This document shows, in pieces, positions 24,347 to 37,980 of a DNA stretch of 64,000 bases. The translations under genes and the position numbers were made by a program. The notes under the pieces are model-generated. The model saw only the letters and a list, made by a program, of their open reading frames with translations, was not told the origin of the DNA and did no database searches. Source of the DNA: Talpa occidentalis (lineage: Eukaryota > Chordata > Mammalia > Eulipotyphla > Talpidae); NCBI RefSeq assembly GCF_014898055.3, contig NW_023601212.1:48162329-48226328 (forward strand). The letters are read 5' to 3'. Every line of letters begins with the position of its first letter. Within the stretch, counting starts at the first letter, position 1.

Positions 24347-24544
24347 GTAAAGAATGTTATTGCCACAGCAGAAAAAGATGCCTGAAGACAAACTTCTCAA
24401 GTTTTTATAATTGAGAAGAATTAAGCATTTCAGTGATTGTAGAATTTTATTTTCTAAACTCAGATATTAAACTTCTTAATAAAAAAATACTAATATAGGA
24501 AGCAATGGAGGATTTTACAGTGATTCTCGCATGGTATGAATTAA

Positions 24545-25480
24545 CTTTCCGAGTGCTGATTTTTTTGGAGATGTAATTCAAATAGTATAAATTAAAAATA
24601 TGCACCTTAAAAATATTCACCTTAAATATACATCAGTGGCTTTTAGTAAATCCACAATGTGTAACCATCACCACTATTTAATTCCAGATCACTTTCAGTA
24701 TCCTCCAAAGCAATCCTGTTGCCATTAGCAATTGCTCCAAGTTCTCTCCTCCACCCATCTGGCAACCACTAATCTAGCTCCATAGATTTGTCTCTTCTGA
24801 GCATTTTATACAAATGAAATCATACACTGTGTGGCTTTGTGTGATTAGCTTCTTTAACATGATTTCATGAGTCATCCAAGTTGTAGTGTGTTTCAGTGCT
24901 CCTTTCCTTGTTATACCTAAATAATATTCCATAATTAATGGCATCAGTTGATGGACATTTTGGTTTTTCCCATTTTTGGCTATTGTAAATAATGCTGCTG
25001 TGGACATTCATGTGTAAGTTTTCATGTGAACATAGGCACAGGGAGTAGAATGAGAACTTTATGTTTAACTTTTGGAGGAAATACCGAAGTAGTTACATCA
25101 TTTTATATCCCCATCAGCAACTTATGAGGGTTCCAATTTCTCTGAATCCTGGCCAACATTTGCTACATTCTTTTTTATTATAGCCCTCCCAATGGGTGGG
25201 AGATGATATCTCATTGTGCTTTTGGTTTGCATTTTCTTAATAGCTAATGATGGTTAGCACCTTTTCATGTGTTTATCAGTCAGTCTTCTTCGGAGAAATG
25301 TCTATTCATATCCTCTCATTTTTTTAAATTGGGTCATCTTTTTAATCACAGAGTTGTAAGAATTCTTCATATATTCTGGATACTAGGCCTTTATCAGATA
25401 TATGACTGGCCAATCTTTTCTCCCATCCTGTGAGTTGTCTTTACTTTTTTGAGTGTCCATTGAAGACAGTAAATGAGTTA
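24545..25480 (-). mobile_element. L1 LINE 3' end (old, minus orientation)
   Basis: Reverse-oriented L1 end: AAATATTCACCTTAAATATA, CATACACTGTGTGGCTTTGT, AATATTCCATAATTAATGGC, TTTTGGCTATTGTAAATAAT, then TCCTGTGAGTTGTCTTTACT. Diverged, no usable frame. Confidence 0.85.
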
Positions 25481-28015
25481 AAATTCAGGCTTTTTTCCAC
25501 CCTTCTGCCATTAACCTATATGACTGGCACCTTAGTCTTGAACGCCTTCCACGATCATGGACACCTGTGCCGAGGGGTGAGGGGATAGATGGGTGGTGTC
25601 ACTTTGAGATCTCGAGAGGAGCCAGCCAAATACTGAGAGAAAAAGCTGATCTGTCCCGATTCAGCATTAAAGGCCTGTAAAATGTACCGAAACCTCAAAA
25701 ACTATCTTTTCGTCCATAAGAACTGACAAGGATAGCTATTGACTTTAGGACTTGGCAACTGGATGGGTGAAGAGGTTGAAGGGAGCAAAGTTTGGGGAGG
25801 AGGGTCTGCAAAGGAGAATTGTGTTTTGATCAGTTACACTTGTGATACCGCTGAGCTACTCAAGAGGAAGCATCAGGCAGGCCGCTGAGCTCGGCACGTG
25901 GACATGAACTCAAGATTGAAGATAAACAATATAGTGATAGGAAGTCCTGGGCATAAAGACAAGTACTTAAAGTTGTGAGACATGAGGAAATCACCATTGG
26001 ACAATGTTGACAGAGAGGGGTCCAGGGCCATGGACTTGAAAAAGCCTGTTGTGGAGACTGGGATCAGTGAGGAGGAATCAAGAAAAAGTTTCAAAGAGGG
26101 AAGAGTAATCTGTGAGAAATGCTTCTGAAGCAAAGCAGAACCCAGAAGAGATACTGGGTTTAGCAACATGGAGGTCACTGGTGACTCAGCAGAGGGAAGA
26201 GAAGGTTGGGAGAGAACCTGCGGAGGTAGAAAAGTGGAAGTGGAAACCACAAACTCTTGTCATTTGGTCATGAAGGAGAGCGAAGAAGTGCATCAGGTGC
26301 TAAAAGAAAGGGTGTGTCTTAATCAGATTTTAATTTTCTGATTGTGGGGTAAATGAATTATTAAAGCTAGTTGCTTTTTGTGCCACTAGCCTCTGTGGTT
26401 GTTGCCTGCGGCCTTGATGGTGTTAATGCAGAAGGCGCTTAGGAGTGTGGACACCTGGAGCATGGGTGTGTGAATGTGTAAGTGTGCACACCTGAGCCTA
26501 GAGGCCAGGGCTATAAGGGCAGCATCACTCAGAGATGGACAGCAGCTATGAGAAGAACAAGCGGTGTGACTGCAGAAGAGGGAGACCACGAGAGAACACC
26601 AGAGATCCCAGAGAAAGTGGGGGGCTGGGAGTTTCGGTTGGCACATACTTGCTTCCTTGCATTCCAGCCTCCATGCCTGTGTACTTGGTTAGCATAGCGT
26701 TAAAACATGAAAAACCCACCGAGGGCTCCGGTTCTCTCCTCTGTCTGCCTGAATCCACAGTGAACCTGTGCTTGCTGACACAGTAGAGAACTTAGCACAT
26801 GTTTATGTGCAAAACGTTGCTCTAGAGGGAGAATTTACTAAAGCAAGACAGCGAGGAGAGTGGCAAGCGCAGTGGTGCGTGGCCATGTCAGAGCTGCTGT
26901 GAACACCTCTGCTGAGTGCTATACCATTTAACATTTACTATTATCATGCTTTTAAATCCTGTAACAGTCATCCAAGCATCCATTATTAAAAGATGCTGAA
27001 GGTCAGATAATGTACTTGAGAGTCGATAACTTCGCGACTGAAGGCCAAACACCCGCCCAATGCCTGTCAATCTGTGGGAAAGTGTCCTCATTTCCAAATG
27101 CCTTCCAAACTCACCATGTGTCCCTGTGGAATGCCTTTCAAAAGGCTAGAGTTGGAGTGCAGAACTTAGATCTCTGAGCCCCAAATATGAAAATATTTAT
27201 GGGAGATTTGATCTTCTGTAAATCTAAACCCAAACATTGTTATATAGTATATGGTGACTGATCACACAGGATAATTGGTTTAAAATATTTTCCTTCTATA
27301 AAAGCAGTATTACTGTAAATGTAACTCTAAAATGTGACAGAAGAGAAGGAAGTAGGTTGTTCTGTTTGCCTAAAGGGGACTCTAGGAATGCTTATCCCCA
27401 GGAATGTTTATTCTGTTTGTGAAATATCTTTCCTTAGATTCAGTGTAATACACCTTGTAATGTACACAAAGGAATTTCACAGATTCTGTAGTTTCTTGTG
27501 AAAAGAAAACCAACAACTAAACTTTGAGCATGTTTTATATTTTTTATTTTTTTAATTGAGGTAACACTGGATCACAACACCGTATGATTTAGAGGTGCAG
27601 GATCACATCCTTCATGTGTGTGTTACCACACCTTTGAGCATGTTCTTATCCTTCAGATCAAGCGCTTTCTTATCCTTCAGATCAAGCACTGGCAGCCAAC
27701 TCTTCATATTACCTGAAGTGGGACAATCCAGTGCGTTCACAGTATCATCAAAGGGAATAAATTATCTTATGAGACAGACCCCTTCCCACCACCAATGAGT
27801 ATATCTTTCCTTGAGTTTGGGCAGAACCAGTCCAAAGTGGCAAAGATGATGGGATAGTCTTTCCCACGGTCATGTTACATTTGCCACAACTCTGCCTTGG
27901 CAGATGGGAGAGTGTCATTGCCAGTGACCATTATCTATGACTTTACCTTACCAGAGGATCACCCTCCAAGGGACAGTGGTAGGGAAGAGCAGATGGCCTC
28001 TTGGAGCTGAAAGCA
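25480..28015. other. PBX4 intron, mostly unassigned
   Basis: 27545-27640 (TTAATTGAGGTAACACTGGA) looks like an old L1 or LTR fragment. A short tandem duplication of CTTATCCTTCAGATCAAGC lies at about 27646-27688. Nothing gene-like. Confidence 0.4.
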
Positions 28016-28019
28016 GCTT

Positions 28020-28305
28020 CCAGTTGACATGACAGCCAACAAGAAAACAGGGCCCTCAGTCCTAAGGCTGCAAGGAACTGAATTCTGGCAACAACCCCAT
28101 AAGATAGAAGTGGACCCTAAGCTCCAAAGAGGAACACAGTCTGGCTGTCACCTTGACTACAGGCTTGTGAGACACTAAGCAGAGGACCCAGCTCAGATGT
28201 GCCCAGACTCGATCCATGGAAACTGAAATCACAAATGTATTTTGTTTTGAGTTGCTAGGTTTGTTACAATGAGTTACATAGTAATAGACAGCTGACATAA
28301 CTAAA
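28020..28305 (+). repeat. MLT1-type MaLR LTR 3' part
   Basis: GCAAGGAACTGAATTCTGGC, CAACCCCATAAGATAGAAGT, then GTTACATAGTAATAGACAGC: MLT1 3' half. Confidence 0.7.
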
Positions 28306-30265
28306 TAGATCCTAAATCAGATTGGGGAGAGAAAAATGTGGTCTGTGCTGGTACCCCTAACAAGTATGTGACATGTTTTGCCCAGTCCAGCTATTTGAAT
28401 TAAGAAAATAAAATACAACTGTGTATGAAGAAGTAAAATTCCAGTGAATGAGCAATAACTCCTTTGAAAAAAGAGACTTTAGATCATTCTTCTAAATTAA
28501 AAAAATTAAAAACCTAAACTGTGAATCCGTTAAAAACTAATGTTAACAATCTGTAGCAAAAGTATTGAAAGTCATATAGACTCATGACAGAAAATCAAAG
28601 TACAGAGTTTTTTCCCACTCCAACTCCACTTATTCAATATTTATAGGAAGAGCTACTACAGCTGGTCACTGTGCCAGGGCACAGAAACATGGCAATGGGT
28701 AGATCATAAGCCACTCGTTCTGGTTTCTATCAACAGCATATTATAGTTCCTAATTTTAGCTTTAATTTACTTTTCCAAATTATGGAACAATCTGCCTTCC
28801 TTAATAAGATATCACTCAGGAATCTGATTGAGAAATATATCCAGGGATCTTGACCCTGCGGAGTCAAGACACTCCTTGAAAAAGCTCCCATGAGAGCAAC
28901 AATGATTCTAATACCTTGAACACAGATGGATCCGAATCCCCTTATTCTCTTTTCCAGGATTGTTTCAGCTGACCTAAATAGTATCATGCACCTCTTGGAG
29001 ATAGACTTAGGTATAAACAAAAATCGGGAAGACTTGTTTCCAACCCTGAGGAAATAAAACCTCAACGGAGAGCCTAGAAATTCACAGAAGGTGCTGAACT
29101 CCAGAAAAGAACATAGCCCAGAATCTGGATGCCCATGGCATTTCAAAATAAGATTCTGTGTAAAAGTGAAATTGGACAGAATCAATCTGAATAGATGCAC
29201 AGATGCCATCATGGACACAAGCCAAACTTTTAGGTTAAACTAAAACCCAAAAACGCTTAAGTAAATGGGGAATGGGAGTATGTACAGATCTCCAAGTTCA
29301 ACCCTGGAAATGATTACAGCAATTTAAGAAAAATGAAGCCTTGGATGAAGAGCTAGTTTGGAGCCAGGAAAATTCTTTAAAATGACAGAACGAATCTGTA
29401 TGACTCAAATAGAGAATAACCTTAAATGGAATAAATTTAAGGTTGTGAAAAGCTCATTACAATACTCTTATTTCCTAATTTGTCCACAGATTGGTCATGA
29501 TCAGTACTGTTGCTACATTTCCTACTCAAAACCACACCTTCTGGTCTCTCCTGATCTGAAAGGTGAGATGCTTTCTCATTGCCTGCTTCCAGGAACTTCA
29601 ACCCCGCACAAGGCACTTGAGGCTCTTCACCCTTCCTCCTTCAGACCTGGTGAGGTCCTGCTCCTCTTACGAGTCCAGGACCCCAGTAGGCTGGCCTGTT
29701 CCACCCTGGTTCCATTACTCCCTTCTTGCTCCCTTTAACACATTTATTACAGCTTGGATGTGCATGAGGAAGCCCTCAACTTACCCATTTTGGAAACTCC
29801 AGGCACACTAGCTGAGCAAAGACACCTTGAACTAAACTGAAGAAAAGGTAGAAGCTAGAGATGTCAAACTGACAGAGAGTAGAAACGAAGAGTCTGACAT
29901 CCCCAGACTTAACCCGGGCAAGCAGAGAAGTGACAAGGCAGCCTGAGTACTACTGGAACCCACAATCAAAGAAGTGGGCAGGAGAAGCCACCAGCACAGA
30001 GCTCAGCTGGGAGCCCTCCTTTTGGTCTCTTTTCCAGGGATGAGCACATTCCACTCTAGAAATGAACAGTGTGTTAAACTGTTTAAAAATACTACATGAG
30101 AAGAAAGAAGTAAGATCAAAAGGGTAATAGCCAAAAACCATCAGATTTAAGCAGGAGGAAGGTACGAACAAAGGAGAAAGCTGCTTTATTCTGGAGTAAC
30201 AGTAGGAGCCAGTGCCTCACTGTTGGAGGTGGGAAAGGGGCTCACTCTGAAAGACAAAATATCTC
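28306..30265. other. PBX4 intron, mostly unassigned
   Basis: 28615-28700 may be a minus-strand L2 end (TTATTCAATATTTATAGGAA, GTCACTGTGCCAGGGCAC). A 162-codon minus open frame at 28730-29218 shows no recognisable domain. Confidence 0.4.
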
Positions 30266-30266
30266 T

Positions 30267-30534
30267 GGGGCCTCCTTGGTGATGCAAGGGGTTAAGATGC
30301 AACATATGAAGCTGTCTGCAGCCACTGAAGCACGAGTTCGATCCCCGGCCAGGGAGCTACCCACATGGCGCAGCAGACTCTCCTGACTCACCCACTGCTC
30401 CCCTCAGCAGTGTATTTCAGTTGATCCACCTGTTCTCCTCCCCACTCTGTCTCTGGTGAATCCTCCCTCCCCCCACACCTCTGGTCTACACCCCAGTTCT
30501 GTATGCATAAATATATAATTCTTAAAAAAAAAAC
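30267..30534 (+). repeat. tRNA-derived T+ SINE, type B
   Basis: GGGCCTCCTTGGTGATGCAA head, TTCTGTATGCATAAATATAT tail. Confidence 0.9.
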
Positions 30535-31189
30535 ATTTCTGAAGACTAGATGATTGAGAGATGCTATTGACTATTGATCTTTCTTCTGGTCCAGGACAAA
30601 TACTTAGAAAGGTCAGGGTACCTTGAGAAGTACTGATACAAGTAGTGTAGCAAATGGAATGCTCTCTCCTTGCTTCACAAGGATGTTAAGGCCATGACTG
30701 AGCAGCAGCTGAGGCAGGCAGTCACTCCACCCTAGTCCCTTTCAAAAGCCATTCCCTCCACTCAAGCCTGATGGGACCACAGTGTACACTTTCATGCTCC
30801 GTGTCCTCCCTGCACACATGAGTGTTCTCTCCCTAAAATTCCATGCCTTCTTTCTCTGGGTAAATCCTCAAGTCTGGATCACTGTCCTTTCTTTGCTCTC
30901 ATCCCCTGCTCTGATTTCAGCTGGACTCTAGGGGCCTAACGTCCGTACTCCACAAGCTCTCATGGCCATGGCACAAAATTAAGATTTACTGAGTAAATGA
31001 GACTAAATCTCTAAGGATGAACTTTAAAAAAAATCCTCTGAAGTCTTTGCCCAACCATCTGATCTCCCATAGCACCTGGTTACCTTCAAGCTCCTTGGAG
31101 CAGGAAGTGATGTCATACTCTAGCGTACCCCTGGGAGGTCTGGGAAAGGAGGATGGGCGGCAGCTCAGCATCTGAGTTCAAGAGCAAAA

Positions 31190-31385
31190 GGCCAAAGCTC
31201 CATCCGATCGCCCCCTTGTTGTCTGACCTCAGGCAATTACTTACCCACTCAGGACAGGTTCCTCATCCAGAAACTCAGTGAAAAATGACCACTTCCTAGG
31301 GTTATTGAGAGGTTTAAATGATGAAATCATGGTTGTCATCATCACCGGAAGCACTCTGTAACCTGTGTCAATAGTGCCTGTTCAT
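31190..31385 (+). repeat. MIR SINE
   Basis: TTGTCTGACCTCAGGCAATT, TTCCTCATCCAGAAACTCAG, TAGGGTTATTGAGAGGTTTA: MIR core and 3' part. Confidence 0.7.
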
Positions 31386-31403
31386 GTGAAACTTTTTATT
31401 TTC

Positions 31404-31672
31404 CTTTTTTGGATTTATTTATTCATGCATACAAGAACTGGGGCACAGGCCAGAAGTGTGGGGAGGGATGAGAGGAATCACCAGAGACAGAGTGGGGACC
31501 AGAACAGGCAGATCCACTGAAATACACTGCTGAGGGGAGCAGCAGGCGAGTCAGGAGAGGTCTGCTGCTCCATGTGGGTCACCTCCCTGGCTGGGGATCG
31601 AACTTGTGTTGCAGAGGCTGTGGATAGGTTCATAGTGCTGCGTCTTAACCCCTTGCGCCACCAGGGAGGCCC
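31404..31672 (-). repeat. tRNA-derived T+ SINE, type B
   Basis: Target duplication TCATGTGAAACTTTTTA on both sides (from about 31383 and from 31674). Confidence 0.92.
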
Positions 31673-32401
31673 CTCATGTGAAACTTTTTAAAAACATTCT
31701 GCACATTGCTTACTCATTAATAAAACCACTTCGAAAGGAATTTTACCGTGATCCCAGATTTTAGATAGCTTCAGAAACCCATTCTAAAAACAACAAAATT
31801 CAGCTCTTAGGAAAAGTACACCAAGACTTGTTTGGCACTAGACCATGCCAAGCTGAGCATGCTGACCTAACACTTCTAAGTGGGATAAGAACAAAGAATG
31901 CTGGGCAGTAAGACTGGCAGCAAATTAACCTCTTTAAGGATGATGAAAATATGAAAATTTCAACTCTAAATTTTTACTTAGGTTTGGACTAATAGAGCCT
32001 CTCACACTAATGCTATCTGGCTTTGGGAACTTCCAAACCATAAATTCCTCCTCTGACCCCTCACATTCTTTGAATGGGTGAGCTGAAAGCTGCTCACCAA
32101 CAAGCATTAACATGCATTCTTCTAAAGGTCTGTGTCCCCGTATTTCGTATTCTGAAGGGACTGAGATGAAGAACACACCATTTCAGTTGACAGTATAGGC
32201 CTTGCCACTCAGATAAGTTCTAAGAATAGTCAAAATTACAGAATATCTCTCTTTAATAATTAGAATTTAATACACATACGCAAAATCAATCTTTAAAAAT
32301 AACGGAAGAATTAAGAGTCATGCAGATTTCTACTAGTAGAAAATACCTAACAAATAATACATGTAAAAATAAAAAAAAATTCAGAGAAATCTTTTCTCTT
32401 T

Positions 32402-32654
32402 TTTCAAGATTTATATTATTTATGCTTACAAGAACTGGTGTATAGGCCAGAGGTGCGGGGTGGGGGTAAGAGGATTCACTAGAGACTGGGGAGAATAGGC
32501 GGATCTACACTGTTGAGGGGAGCAGCGGGCAAGACAGGAGAGGTCTGCTGCGCCAAGTGGGTTAGTTCCCTGGACAGGGATGGAACTCATGTCACAGTGG
32601 CTGGTGATAGCTTGACAGTGCTGAAACTTTAACCCCTGTGTCACCAAGAAGGCT
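32402..32654 (-). repeat. tRNA-derived T+ SINE, type B
   Basis: Tail ATGCTTACAAGAACTGGTGT, head ACCAAGAAGGCTC. Duplicated AGAGAAATCTTTTCT on both sides. Confidence 0.88.
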
Positions 32655-32792
32655 CAGAGAGAAATCTTTTCTTCCCAAGAAACTCTAATAGATTGCCTAA
32701 AGTCCAACTTCTAAAAATCTTTTTTTGTTTCAGGTATACCACATCATATGTTATATTACTTGCTCTTAAAATATGTATAAATGAATGGTCCT

Positions 32793-34131
32793 CCTGGTGG
32801 CACAGTGGTTAAAGTCTCAGCGCTATCAAGCTATTGCCTGCCACTGCAGCATGAGTTCGATGCCCGGCCAGGGAGCTAATCCACATACGATGTAAATTTC
32901 AGTAGATTCACCTGTTCCGCTCCCCATTCTGTCTCTGTTGAGTCCTCTCACCCCCTGTAATGCAAGCATCGCAAACTGGGTAGGTTCATCACCAGTTCAA
33001 GCAGCCGTATTGGTGTTTCAGCTATTTTCACGTTCTCTGCCGTACTCTTTCTCTTTTCTGATTGTTCTGGTCGTTCCTGTGGTGCTGCCCTTACAAGCCC
33101 CATCTCAGCCCAGGTGAATCCCACCTACATATGCCCACAACCCCATTCCAGGTGCCCACCATCAGGCATGCATTCAGGACTGCAGGGATCCATCATGAAT
33201 CCTAATGGCGGGAGGGTAGGAAAGCCTGACAATTATTACCCTACTCTCTACTCTGGCCATTGCCTCTCTGGGCTGTGGTCCTAGTATTGCTGGGCAGTAT
33301 ACAGGCTGCTTTTGGCCACCGAGGCCTACCGGCCATCCCTTGATTTTCATCTCCTGGAGTTTTACAAATGATACCATCCACCCCGAGGGTCCCAAAAACA
33401 TAACATCAACCTGTGAAGGTTCCTCCACCTTGTGGTGGGATTGTAAGTCCAAGTCCATTGACTCCTCCCTGCATCAGCACTGGGTGAGTTCTGAATCGTG
33501 GTCCTCTTCTCCTATGATTCTGCTGTATGAGTTGGTCCTCTCCGGCCGTTTTCTCCTCCACTAGAGATCTTGTCCCGCAGCTCCCAGACCTTGTCCACCT
33601 CCTGTGCTCCTGCGGCGTCTTTAGCTCTTCCCGAAGCTCCTGGACTTTGGTCAGCTCTGGTGTTGCCGTGGCACCTGCAGTGTTGTCACAGGCTCACGGT
33701 CTGCTACTCCTCAGTCCCTCCCGAGGTCTTCGGAGGGCTCCATACCCGTCTGCATCCAATCACTGTACTGACTATGCCAAATACAGTGCAACCACCCCAA
33801 ACCGGGTAGGTTCATCACTAGTTCAAACAGCCGTGTTGGTGTTTTAGCTGTTTTTGTGTTCTCCATGAAGTACACTTCGCTGTACTCTTTCTCTTTTCTG
33901 GTCGTTCCCGTGATGCTGCCCTTATAAGCCCTGTCTCAGCCCAGGTGACTCCCACCTACGCATGCCCACACCGCACTCCAGGTGCCCGCCATCAGGCTTG
34001 CATTCAGGACCGCAGGGATCCATCATCTTAATGGCAGGAAGGCAGCAAAGCCTGACAATCATTTACCCTATAACCCTCTGTGCCTCTGGCCTACACTCCA
34101 GTTCTATGTATAAATAAAAATAAATTAAAAA
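32793..34131 (+). repeat. type B SINE interrupted by an LTR element
   Basis: SINE head to CTCTCACCCCC at 32793-32955; the remainder TGTGCCTCTGGCCTACACTC to the A-rich tail at 34079-34131. The middle is the 1.1-kb LTR element. Confidence 0.85.
32956..34072 (-). mobile_element. small non-autonomous LTR element with both LTRs
   Basis: Two direct repeats of about 290 and 309 bp (32956-33244 and 33764-34072) share GGGTAGGTTCATCAC, GTACTCTTTCTCTTTTCTG, TCTCAGCCCAGGTGA and GCAGGGATCCATCAT in order. They enclose about 520 bp with no long frame. A 6-bp target duplication ACCCYC flanks it. Minus orientation is favoured: LTR end ATTACA (CA), a TATA-like CTTATAAG, and a purine-rich tract next to the left LTR on the minus strand. 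An endogenous retrovirus-type relic. Confidence 0.75.
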
Positions 34132-34602
34132 GTATAATTGATTATTCTCCATATTTTTTATTCACTCTATGTAAAGATGTTTGGCCCTAAAAATCTTATT
34201 ACCATTCCTCAGTGGTCATTTTCGATTTCTATACTCAATTTCTACAAATGAACATGAATTTGAACTATATAAAGACTATATAAAGGAAATACAGAAACAA
34301 TCCTGGAACCTCTGAAACCTGATTTTCTTAGACCAAAAATGTAACAGATTGAAACAACAGGGCCCCAGACAAAAAAATTCTGTTTAGAGAAAAAAATTAA
34401 CTATTTTCTGAATTTTATTCAATTCTAATATTTATTTTACATTACATAGGCAAAACAATGCTGATACTGTGATTCCACCATTATGCCCACAAACACAACT
34501 TGGACTCAAAAATAATTTCCTCTTGTCAGATCAAATAGCTACTGAGTAAACTGATTTATGGAGAGTGAAATAAATGGGACAATATCATCTTCACTCTAGA
34601 GA

Positions 34603-34770
34603 CTCTGACTCTCCAAGTGTGGTCTGGGACCAGCAGCACTGACACCTTTGGGAGCTTGTTACAAATGTAGACTCTTGGGCCCCAGTGAGGCCTAACACAT
34701 CAGAATTGCACTGCTGTAGGATTCTCACAGAGACTTGTGGCATCTCGAGCCTGAGAAGCACTTCTCTGGA
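34603..34770 (+). repeat. MER5A-type hAT fragment
   Basis: CCAAGTGTGGTCTGGGACCA, GGAGCTTGTTACAAATGTAG, CTTGGGCCCCAGTGAGGCCT: MER5A order. Confidence 0.75.
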
Positions 34771-34915
34771 GCACCGTTGTCCAGGAGACTCTTCTGTGAT
34801 GATGGAAACACACGGATGCCGCCAGTCACAAGTGGCTACCGAATACTCAAAATGTAACCAGTATGACTGGAATACTGAATGCTTAATTTTATTTTAACTT
34901 ATTAAAATGGACATT
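34771..34915 (+). repeat. old DNA-transposon-like fragment
   Basis: GTGATGATGGAAACAC and GTCACAAGTGGCTACCGAAT with GAATGCTTAATTTTATTTTA resemble a common mammalian palindromic hAT-type repeat; family name uncertain. Confidence 0.4.
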
Positions 34916-35651
34916 GTAGCTCCCTACTGTACCTGTGTGTACCTGAAAGCAAAGGATGAAGCAGTGATCACGGCAGCCCATGCCCATCATCCATCTTGCA
35001 GCCATCATGTAACAGTGGTACCCGCTTGTGCTTCCAACACACAGAAGGACTTGAAGACGGGTCAGTCTTCTTCAGCAGTTTCTCCCAGGAAATCAGCTAT
35101 GGAGCCTGGGTTTCTAGGCCAACACTGCTGACCATTCTGCTCCCTTATTTGATCCAGTTTCCAAAATTCACCCCTCAGCCATTCCTAGCGTTAGAATTTT
35201 CGTACTGACTGCTTAGGAATCTCATTAGATAAACAAAAACAAAAAACAAAAGAAAGAACATGCCACCCGCCTTTGGTGAATGGCAGCTTCCAGGACACTT
35301 GAGACCTGAGGATTCTGGAAGGTATGTTACATGATTACACTGTTCTGGGGTGGGAGTTGGGGGAGGTCTCAGAATTCCCAAGAATTTTTTTTTAAACTAA
35401 ACACTGGTTAATAAACCTGGGAGAAGGGAAGAACTTTACAGCCTGACAGTCCTGAAAGAGGGGCCCTCAACCTTACTCTTATAAACCCCTCTGAAAGGTA
35501 GTTAGAAGAAACAAATGAAATAATCTAGGTAAACTATAAAATGTAGAACTTATTATCATAAAAAATTAAGGCTCTGCATGACAGCACAATATACTCAGTC
35601 AATCCTTGGCAAATGAGATTAAATTTTCTGCTTTGCTGGTTCCATATAAGC
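34916..35651. other. PBX4 intron, unassigned
   Basis: Nothing recognised. Confidence 0.4.
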
Positions 35652-35660
35652 AATGAATGA

Positions 35661-35937
35661 GGGGTCTCCCTGGTGGTACAGGGGTTAAAGTCTCAGCGCT
35701 ATCAAGCTATTGCCAGCCACTGCAGCATGAGTTCAATCCCCAGCCAGGGAGTTAACCCACATATGGCGCAATGGATCTCTGCTGTCTTGCCTGCTGCTCC
35801 CCTCGGCAGTGTATTTTAGTAGATCTGCCTTTTCTGCTCCCTACTCTTACTCTGGTGAATCCTTTCACCCCCCTGCACCTCTGGCCTATATCCCAGGTCT
35901 TCTTTGAATAAATAAAAATAAATCTTTTTTTAAAAAG
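35661..35937 (+). repeat. tRNA-derived T+ SINE, type B
   Basis: GGGGTCTCCCTGGTGGTACA head. Target duplication AATGAATGA before and after. Confidence 0.9.
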
Positions 35938-35949
35938 AAATGAATGAGA

Positions 35950-37980
35950 ATGTGATTAGCTAAAGTTTCCAATCAGAAGAGGCAGAACTGCCTTCTCTGG
36001 AAGAGCTCAGTGTCAGTGTAGCTGAAGAAGGTCAGAAAACTATTCAAGGCGGCTGGTCATCCCTCACACAGGAAGTCTCCAGCTGATGTGGGAATAAATC
36101 TAAACTAAGATAATGCATTCCAAAGTTCCTAGTGCCCCTCCACTAGTTGTATAGCCAGCAGGAAGAACAGTACACAGTGCATGATTCCAAGACTACCATG
36201 CTATAATGACAAAATGAGTTAGGTACAAACACTTGGAGCTACAATGCAGAAGGTGTAAGTAAGAATCCAGGCTTAAGGAGGATAGGTGTTCTTTCCTTCT
36301 TTAAACACACTTATGGTGAAAAACAGATGAGACAGCCCCGTTTTTCCTTTGCCAGACAGTTGACTGACTCCAGGGGTTATGACCACACACTGAGAGAGGG
36401 CAGGGTCAGAAAGACTTGCAAAGGTCTTACCCAGCCAGCTCATCAGGAGAGAACAAAGGCTTTCCCTCCCACGTTGATAATCTACTAGGCTGCAGAGTTC
36501 CCTGCAGAGTTCACTGCGAGGAACCATCCCTCACCCACTCCCCCCACCCCCAAGTTGTTTTCTCCTGACTGGAACCAGTGGCCTACTTGAGGACTAAGGA
36601 CCATTGTCTGGACTTGGTGACTTTTAGGGCCATCAAGAAGTGGTGGCAGGTCTGAAACTTCCAAAGTCTCAAAATAAAAGTACCACATGTCTTTCTACCT
36701 CAGAAGCTAGGAACCAGCTACCGAACAGGTATGTTGTCAAGCATGTAAGCATACCATTATTCAGTTTCGTGCCTGTGAAAGAAAAAGAGCTGTCTTCAAC
36801 AACAGCAAGGAAAACACGACTAACGGCATTCCATTTTAAAGTCTATCTGGGGGAGTCTGGAATCTCAAGACATTGCTGTAAGGAAAAAGCAGCAATCTCA
36901 GAGCTGTGCTGGGATTCAGATGCCTGAGGAAGGTCACACAAGAGCAGAGTTCACTTCTTAAGCAGCTCTATCTAGAACAGAAGAAATACAGGCATCTTCA
37001 TGAACAACCAGAGTATTGCCTCGATGGCTCCTGGGTATGAAGAGCCCATCTGCCCCTATAACACCTACTAATCCTTCCAGAATCCAAGTCCTATAACATT
37101 TTACTGAACGCTAGGTGCCAGGCATTGTGCATAGCCCAGTTAATAATACAAAGATAAGCAGAGCAAAGCCCCTGTCCTCTCAGACTACTCTAGTGGACAG
37201 GGCATCACAGAAGGGCACCCTCTCCCCGTCCAACTCTGTTGTGCCAGGAATTACCTCAGCACATTCCTGTTGTGACAACTATTTATAAATTAGTTTCCCA
37301 ATGGGCTCTGGGCGAGCAGAGAACATCTCAGCCATTTTGGTTTCTCTAGCACCTTGCACAATGCTCCAGAAAGTAGTTTGCAAGGTGGCGGCGGCAGGGG
37401 AGACACTCCTAACTTGCCAGTTAAAGGTCAGGAACCTGCAGAAAGAGTTGACAATCCATAAGGAGCAAAGGAAAGAAAGTTTGAAGAACAGATGCATGGC
37501 ATATCTACTTTAACTTTGCCTCCTCCTTCTTGGGGCTCCTGTTCACCTGTGACCCCTCCTCACTGAGAGGGCTCCCTTGGCCGCACAGTCCACACCCCTG
37601 GAGCCTGGTCTTATCCTCAAGGACCTCACCCCCTAACAGACCCCTCTCAAACAAGATCTACTCCTATGGCTATTCACCACAGGCCTTTTGTTCTTTCCTC
37701 TTTTCTAATACTTCCAGAAGGACCCATAACATGATGGCCTACCTTGTCAAGCAGAGTCTTCTAGTCCTGGCTGCTGATAAGTGATGGGTGGAGGTAAATG
37801 GAACAGATGGTCTTAAATCTTTGTTTATCCCACTGCAACTGAAAGAAAAGTCCCAACTCATTCCTGAGATTTGTAGGTACTGTGTGATCTGGTTGTAGCC
37901 TTTCTCCAAACTCTAATTGGGACTTTCAGTGCGGGGCTCTAGTATCCTTTCACTCTTTCCCACTGCGGGGGGCCTCGGCC
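35950..37980. other. PBX4 intron 1, mostly unique
   Basis: 37075-37210 is probably an inverted L2 end (GAACGCTAGGTGCCAGGCAT, CTCAGACTACTCTAGTGGAC). Otherwise unassigned. Confidence 0.45.
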
